Assembly: GCF_052857255.1 (NCBI RefSeq)
Contig: NC_135498.1
Location: 114,596,134 to 114,660,133 of the forward strand
Reading direction: 5' to 3'
Length of the DNA: 64,000 nt
Origin: Amblyomma americanum
Taxonomy: Eukaryota; Arthropoda; Arachnida; Ixodida; Ixodidae
Shown: piece by piece, positions 58,570-64,000 of the stretch
Layout of the letters: every line of letters starts with the position of its first letter
How positions within the stretch are numbered: the stretch's first letter is position 1
Notes under the pieces: generated by a model
The model's database searches: none
What the model saw: the letters and a program-made list of their open reading frames with translations, nothing else
What the model was told of the DNA's origin: nothing
Translations under genes and position numbers: made by a program

Positions 58570-58611
58570 GATATCAAACAGAAAATACTGAAGCGACTAC
58601 ACTGCCTGCTG
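58570..58611 (+). CDS. Mini-exon B2 (42 nt, phase 1-1), Thr/Glu-rich
   Basis: Acceptor CTATATTTTGCGTAG and donor GCTG|GTAAGA. In phase 1 it reads YQTENTEATTLPA between split codons. It is the partner of A2. No terminal exon with a stop codon was found between here and the LINE at 60.5 kb, so the gene may continue beyond the window or be incomplete. Confidence 0.55.
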
Positions 58612-58800
58612 GTAAGAATTTTCTTCCAAAACGCTTTCACGTTTTCAGATCACTTTCACACTGTACATCGGCGTACATTTTAATTAACCTACATATTACA
58701 TCATCGTTAACGCTCTCGCAGAACTGCTTGATTCTCGCAACTATTCATGCCTTCGAATGCGCGGCTGCCAACGTCTAAACTCTAAAGCATTGCATAGTTT

Positions 58801-60098
58801 TGTATTTCTCTCGAGAGGTGAAAATTTGCTGTAGCTTCTCTCTCTTGTAGATGTTGCCGACTGTAGTAGGCGGCATGTTCGCCTCTGTATGCTGTAAGCA
58901 GGCCTGCGGGGGAAATTCGCTGCTTGGAGATACTTACCTCCCGGAAGCCAATTCAAAGTTTCAATTAGTAAAAAATTGTTGACAAAAGAACGCGCTTGGC
59001 TTCTAAAGTAGAAGTCGACGGATGACACAATACTAGATCGGGTAGTAAGAGTGTAAGCTCTTACTACTCGCATTGAAACTTTTCTTGTCCGTCCAAAATT
59101 TCTAAAATGGCAGTCAGTGATGTGGCCAAATTGCTGCAGCAACGTGCGAAACGTCAACCCCCATCACATCATCGCGCGCGCGTGCTGTCGTCGGGCCGGC
59201 ACTGCGGCCGATTTACCCCAAGCGCTTGTCCAGCATTTGTGGTAAACCGATCGCAAAATTCCTGGCCGGTTTAAAACACTTATAGCATCCTCTATTCCTG
59301 GCCACGCATAACTTCACATGGAGGGGCGCTTAGAAAGTCTAGTTTGAATATTCCAGTTCAAAGGTCGGATTTAGTGAGTGAGATCTGGCCGAAACTTCGT
59401 TCGACGGAGGCCTTTGATAACCGTAGTGAAACAAAGAGAGGGCCAGATCAGACCTCAGTGGACGTTGGCTTATCGGCAACAGTTTTGGCATTTTTAACGC
59501 TTACTCATAATTCGTTTTGAACTGAAAATCCTCTGACAGTTTGTCGACTTTCGTTTGGAGCAGGCGATACTCACATTCTATTGTTTAAATTGAATTTGTT
59601 GCTACAAAACCGCCGAATGAGCGATGGATAAAACTGACGGACTACATTGCGTTGTTTAGTTCGAGAAGACGCAGGTCGTTCAGAAGCGTTAGGTTCGCCG
59701 GAAGCTCCTCCAGTTCAGTTTTAATGCACAAATATTAAAGTTACATTACTTACCCAACAGAATACGATTGCCAGAGATTCCGAATGACGACGTTTCGAGC
59801 CTGTCAAGATAAAGAACTCCCATACCGCATGCCCTGAAATGTATTAATACGTGATGCTCTCATTCGGCGTTGTCCTTCCGTGTAGCTGCAGGCCTTACAA
59901 CTCTTGCCGTTAATGTATTCACAAAAAATAATAAGTTTTTCATATAGCCCGACAGGAAACGTTGGCTCTCACTGAAGAAGCTTGTTCACTTGCTCAAATT
60001 CACTGATTAATGGGCTTAAAAAATTCAACAGAAAGTAAATTTCGGTGCTCAATATGTACTCTTCCTGCATGACAACGTTCTATATTTTTAGTCCTTAG
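58801..60098. other. Unannotated stretch downstream of the duplication
   Basis: No exon with matching phase, no gene and no repeat recognised. Confidence 0.35.
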
Positions 60099-60512
60099 TT
60101 AAAATTATTGTGCGACTATAAAAATAACAAAAAAAGTGTTGCTTAACAAAAATATGGAGGGACTATAAAACAATGAAAAATAAAGTGTCCCTGCCTGCCC
60201 GTGCCACTAATTATAACGAGCTGTGGCAAAAATTATTGTCGGACGTCAAAAAGAACACAAAATAAATTGTCCCTGGCAGTGCCACATAAACAAAAGTTAT
60301 TGTGGGACGATGAAAAGAACGAAAAATGAAGTGTCCCTGCCCATGCCACTTTGACAAAATTGTTGTGGGACCATAAAAACTGAAAAATAAAGTGTCCCTG
60401 CCCGTGCCACTTAGACAGAGGATATATAGGGCTAAATAAAAAAATAAAATTTGCCCTGCCCGCACCGACTGCGAGACATCGGGCTTGCCATTTAGCCAAA
60501 AATTATTGTGGG
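60099..60512. repeat. 63-bp minisatellite, about six units
   Basis: Units start with AAAA-TTATTGTGGGAC-like sequence and contain AAATAAAGTGTCCCTGCCCG and TGCCAC. Unit starts near 60229, 60292 and 60355 are exactly 63 bases apart; outer units are longer or decayed. The open frames on the minus strand here are repeats, not genes. Confidence 0.85.
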
Positions 60513-60663
60513 GTGATAGATAGATAAAGAGGAGGGGGAAAGGAAGGGATGTTAACCAGGAAGGGGTTCCGGTTGGCTACCCTGCACTGGGGAAGAGGGA
60601 TTAGGGGACTAAAAGTAGGAAGAGAGAAGGGAAACAGGCATAACACACACACGCACAACGCTG

Positions 60664-61757
60664 TCACAATTTGTCACTCAATCCAGTCGCTCTCAAGTAG
60701 GCAAAGAGTGCCTTGTATGCCTTGAGGGCAGTCGACTGCTGTGGCCACGGACCGAGGATCTTTTGCTCTGTTAATGGGCGAGGATCGAGGCGGTCCAGGG
60801 CACAACACAGTGTATGTCTTGCACTCGCAAATGCAGGGCACTCACAGAGAAGATGAGCGATGATCTCCTCACAACAACAGCTCTCACAGGCAGGGCTGTC
60901 GGCCATCCCCATCCGGAAAGCATAGTAATTGGTAAATGCAACACCGATCCATAAACGGCATAACAGTGTTGCGTCGCGACGTTCTAAGTTACGTGGAAGA
61001 CGAAGGCGCAGTTCAGGGTCCAGTGCCTTGAGGCGGAGGTTGCAAAACTCTCCCGTGTTCCACGCTGAAAGTGTGAGCTCCAGCGCCAAAGGGCGAAGCC
61101 CACACGCAGCGTCAGGTCTCGATATTGGGATCCTCACTGGAAGTCCGTCGTTGCGAGCAGAACGCGCGGCCGCATCGGCCTGGTGATTACCGTTAATACT
61201 ACAGTGTCCTGGCAGCCATTGAAAAATGATGTCATGACCTTTGGAAACGGTGCCGTGGTACACTAGACGTATCTCAGCAACAAGTTGCTCCTGCGACCCG
61301 CGGCGTAACGCAGCTTGCAGGGCTTGAAGGGCTGCTTTAGACTCGGTAAAAACCGTCCAGTCATGTGGAAGTTCTTGACTGATGAACACTACCGCAGCCC
61401 GTAAGGCTGCGAGTTCCGCACCAGTTGAAGACGTTGTATGGGGCGTCTTCACTTTCATGAAGATGGATCTGGCCGGTATCACCACCGACCCCGCAGATCT
61501 GGTCGAGTGAACTGATCCATCTGTGTAAATATGTATGCGGTGACGGTGGTAAGAATGCAGGTGATTCAATGTAAGTAGTTTGAGAGCGGGTAGTGATACG
61601 CCAGCTTTCTTTGTAATGCCAGGAATATAGAGGTGAACCCGAGGTTTATGAAGACTCCATAAGGGTGAGCACGGTCTTGATGCAGGAGTGAACTGCGATG
61701 GAAGATATGCGCGATGGGCTTCAATGACATTGGCGAATGCAGTACGCGGCCTAATTA
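60664..61757 (-). pseudogene. LINE ORF2, RNase H domain and C-terminal Cys/His motif
   Basis: The frame starts around FANVIEAHRAYLPS (about 61740) and continues to TAA/TGA near 60664. RNase H motifs are IHIYTDGSVHS (Asp), SSTGAELAALRAA (Glu), VFTESKAALQAL and GNHQADAAARSAR (final Asp). At the third catalytic position relatives have Asp (T-D-S-K-A); here it is Glu, so the nuclease is probably impaired. The tail holds a Cys/His motif (CESCCCEEIIAHLLCEC). This is the longest undamaged frame of the element (over 300 codons). Confidence 0.9.
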
Positions 61758-62500
61758 TTGGGGTGTTGTGAGGTGATGACAGGGAACCCGTGTGAGGTGC
61801 CGAATATGTGTTCTCATGGTGTCAACAGCAATGTATGTAGTAACAGGATGTTCCCGGCCAACAAGAATAGTTGCTGTTGTTGATGCACATTTAGGCAGTC
61901 CAAGACAGATACGAAGAGCTTGCGCTTGCACACTTTGAAGAGTCTTGATATTTGTTTTTCTAATGTAACTGAATATCGGAAGACTGTGCCGCATGTAGCC
62001 CATAAATAGGGAACGGTACAGTTGTAGCATCGAGCGCACTGATGCGCCCCAGGACTTTCCCCCGAGGAAGGAGAGGACGTGGACAATCGAAATTAGTCTC
62101 TCATGTCGTAGATATGTGGACTCCACGAGAGGTTCCTGTCGATGACAACACCAAGGAATCTGTGGCTTCTCTCATAGGGAATGGCTTCGCCATTGATGGG
62201 AATGGTGTAACGTGACATTATTTTGCGTGTGAACGCCACAAGTGAACACTTTTCGGTCGAAATGTTCAGGCCCTGCAAGCGAAGATAAGATGTCAATATC
62301 GATGCCGCTTTTTGAAGTTTTGCACGAACTTGAGGACGGGTCACCCCTGATACCCAAATACAGATGTCGTCGGCATATACCGATATCTGAGCAGATTGTG
62401 CCAATACGTCGACCAGGCCGATAAGAGCAAGGTTGAAGAGAACTGGGCTCAGCACTCCACCCTGAGGGACTCCGGGCGAATTTAGGTGTAAGGACGTTCA
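61755..62500 (-). pseudogene. LINE ORF2, RT catalytic block and thumb
   Basis: GVPQGG is followed by VLSPVLFNLALIGL and ISVYADDICIWVSG, the Y-A-D-D catalytic box. FTRKIMSRYTIPINGE and SHRFLGVVIDRNLSW follow. A frameshift near 62110 moves the thumb (SMLQLYRSLFMGYMRHSLPI, AQALRICLGLPKCAS) into the frame open at 62126-61755. All blocks are in normal order. Confidence 0.88.
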
Positions 62501-62511
62501 TCCGTACGCAG

Positions 62512-64000
62512 TCAGGGCAAAAACGACCTCTCTGATAAAAAGCTGCGTATCCAGCTGAACGTGCGGCCTCCGATCTCAGCAGCTTCCATAGCGTCCAAAA
62601 TGGCCTGATGCGTTACGTTGTCGTACGCGCCCTTGATATCCAAAAACAATGCCACGGCCAATCTTTTCAAACTTTTGCTGTGTTGCACCGACGTTACAAG
62701 GTCAACGGCGTTAACGATAGAAGAGCGGCCCCGTCGGAACCCAGACATGAAGGTTGGATAAATCTGATATCGCTCCAAGTACCATTCCACGCGTGTGAGC
62801 AGCATTCTTTCCATGAATTTGCCGACGCAGATGGCGAGTGCAATTGGACGGTATGATGAAAGGTCGAGCGGTGATTTCTCCGGCTTAAGAAGTGGAACCA
62901 GACGACTGGTCTTCCAATCATGAGGAACTATGCCATCAGTCTATGACTTGTTATAAGTGTCCAAAAGAGCCCGTCGAGCTTCTTGGCCAAGGTTGGCAAG
63001 TGCGGAGTACGTCACACCATCGGGCCCTGGTGATGATGACCTTCTACAACAAGCCAGCGCAGCATCAAGTTCTTCCATGGAGAATAGTGCATCCATCCGA
63101 GAATCCCGTGAGGGTGGAACATTGTTGCAGTGCAGCGTTGCGCCTGGATTCGGAGGGCCTGTTATTCTTGCGCAGAAATCTTCAGCTACCTCAACCACAC
63201 TGCGCCTTTGGTGAAGCGCTACGGATTTGAACGGGCAGCGCTGTTGAGGGTACGTGCGAAGACCCCGAATTACACTCCAAACGCTTGACAAAGGCTTCCG
63301 TGGATCAAGTGTTTAGCAAAATGTCCTGCACTGTTGTGTTTGCAGTGCTTGAATTCTGCGCTGAATCTTCTTCTGTATGCGCCTAGCATCTCTTAGGTCT
63401 ATGCGCGACTTTGTGCGTCGGTATCTGAGCTCTGCCCTGCGCCGTTGTGATCGCAGTAGCTGCAATTCGAAGTCAAAATCTTTGTAGTTAGCGACAGGGT
63501 TAAAGGGGCAGGTGGCGTGTTCCATGGCCTCCTTAATTTTTTGCTCAAGACCGGTAGAGATGCCCTCTTCGCAAGCAGCCTCCATAAGTAATTTAAAAAC
63601 TGTCCAGTCAATGCGCTGCCTACACGTTGCTGGGGAAAATGTGGAATGGACGGTAATAATCAGATAGGTTGGAATATGGTCGCTGCCATGGGTTTCTACA
63701 TCCGAAAACCACCGAACGCTGTTGTTAAGGCACTTTGAAAGGAAATTCAAGTTCAAGCAGCTGCTATAAGTCACCCCTCGTATATAGGTCGGGCTTCCGT
63801 CATTCAGGCACTGGAGGTCATGGTCAGAGGCGAATGACACAAGCTGTCTTCCCCTAACGTCCATCCTAACGCCTCCCCACATGGTGTGATGAGCATTGAA
63901 GTCACCCATAATAACCCACGGAGCAGGTGTAGCTGTCATCAAACCACTCAACCTTCTGGCGTCGAAACGACTTGATGGCGCCAAGTACACCGCCAGTAGC
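62512..64000 (-). pseudogene. LINE ORF2, endonuclease and RT fingers/palm
   Basis: One continuous frame with two stops (TAA 63313-63315, TAG 62941-62943). The apurinic-like endonuclease part has VIMGDFNAHHTMWG and VETHGSDHIPTYL (the G-D-F-N and S-D-H motifs); its N-terminus is outside the window. After an Arg-rich linker come SSSPGPDGVTYSAL, DWKTSRLVPLLKP, SSYRPIALAICVGK and VALFLDIKGAYDNV with the first palm Asp. The frame is lost near 62512, just before the GVPQGGVLSP block. Confidence 0.9.

Larger units (their letters stand above)
55500..58800 (+). repeat. Tandem segmental duplication, copy B
   Basis: The second copy of the unit described at 52380-55290, with mini-exons B1 and B2 in the same order. 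It is longer because of a family-3 SINE (57118-57520) and a TCATG-rich block (57530-58210). It lacks copy A's SINE and the CATGACTC block. Confidence 0.88.
60516..64000 (-). mobile_element. I-group non-LTR retrotransposon (LINE), continues past window end
   Basis: Read on the minus strand the order is endonuclease, reverse transcriptase, RNase H, a Cys/His motif, a 3' UTR, and a TATC-repeat tail (GATAGATAGATAAA on + at 60516-60530). This architecture fits the RNase H-bearing I group. ORF1 and the 5' end lie beyond 64000. Two in-frame stops and at least three frameshifts make it non-autonomous. Confidence 0.9.

Overview
The window looks like nuclear DNA of a metazoan with a large, repeat-rich genome, most probably a hard tick (Ixodidae). 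The evidence is many tRNA-derived SINE copies resembling the Ruka-type SINEs described from ixodid ticks (promoter boxes in the best copy at 40319-40612), Helitron/Helentron relics, Ty3/gypsy and I-group/RTE retroelements, and TA/TG microsatellites. There is no operon structure, rRNA or convincing functional tRNA gene. Most open frames are chance frames or decayed transposons. The species call is an inference; no search was run.

Layout. 0-12.5 kb: mostly unrecognised, with SINE copies near 1.35, 4.1 and 8.3 kb and a GC-rich block at 11.6 kb. 12.5-15 kb: an ORF1-type (zinc-knuckle) relic of a non-LTR retrotransposon on the minus strand, followed by an RNase H fragment of another. 15.7 kb: an inverted repeat. 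16.2-17.9 kb: an internally deleted Helentron on the minus strand. 18.4-19.8 kb: a decayed DDE transposase interrupted by a GT-AG segment. 22.7-23.25 kb: a probable second Helentron 5' piece broken by a TA microsatellite. 23.3-25.9 kb: SINEs and a fold-back. 26.2-29.55 kb: a Ty3/gypsy pol relic (protease, RT, RNase H, integrase) without recognisable gag or LTRs. 31.6-32.1 kb: a ~165-bp tandem repeat. 35.9-37.1 kb: back-to-back SINEs of a second tRNA-headed family. 40.3 kb: the best full-length SINE. 41.95-42.66 kb: a microsatellite cluster. 60.1-60.5 kb: a 63-bp minisatellite, next to which a 5'-open I-group LINE on the minus strand fills the window to its end.

The most interesting part is 43.8-58.8 kb, which appears to hold the only host gene. 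A signal-peptide exon (43834-43891) ends in phase 1. Downstream are at least five very short exons (36, 36, 42, 36 and 42 nt), all in the same phase (1-1), with good GT-AG sites. The last four lie in two tandemly duplicated ~3-kb blocks (52.4-55.3 and 55.5-58.8 kb), each carrying one 'EDC' mini-exon and one Thr/Glu-rich mini-exon. Any combination of these exons keeps the frame, so the locus could produce many variants of a small secreted acidic protein, in the manner of schistosome micro-exon genes. The terminal exon was not found, and expression is unproven.
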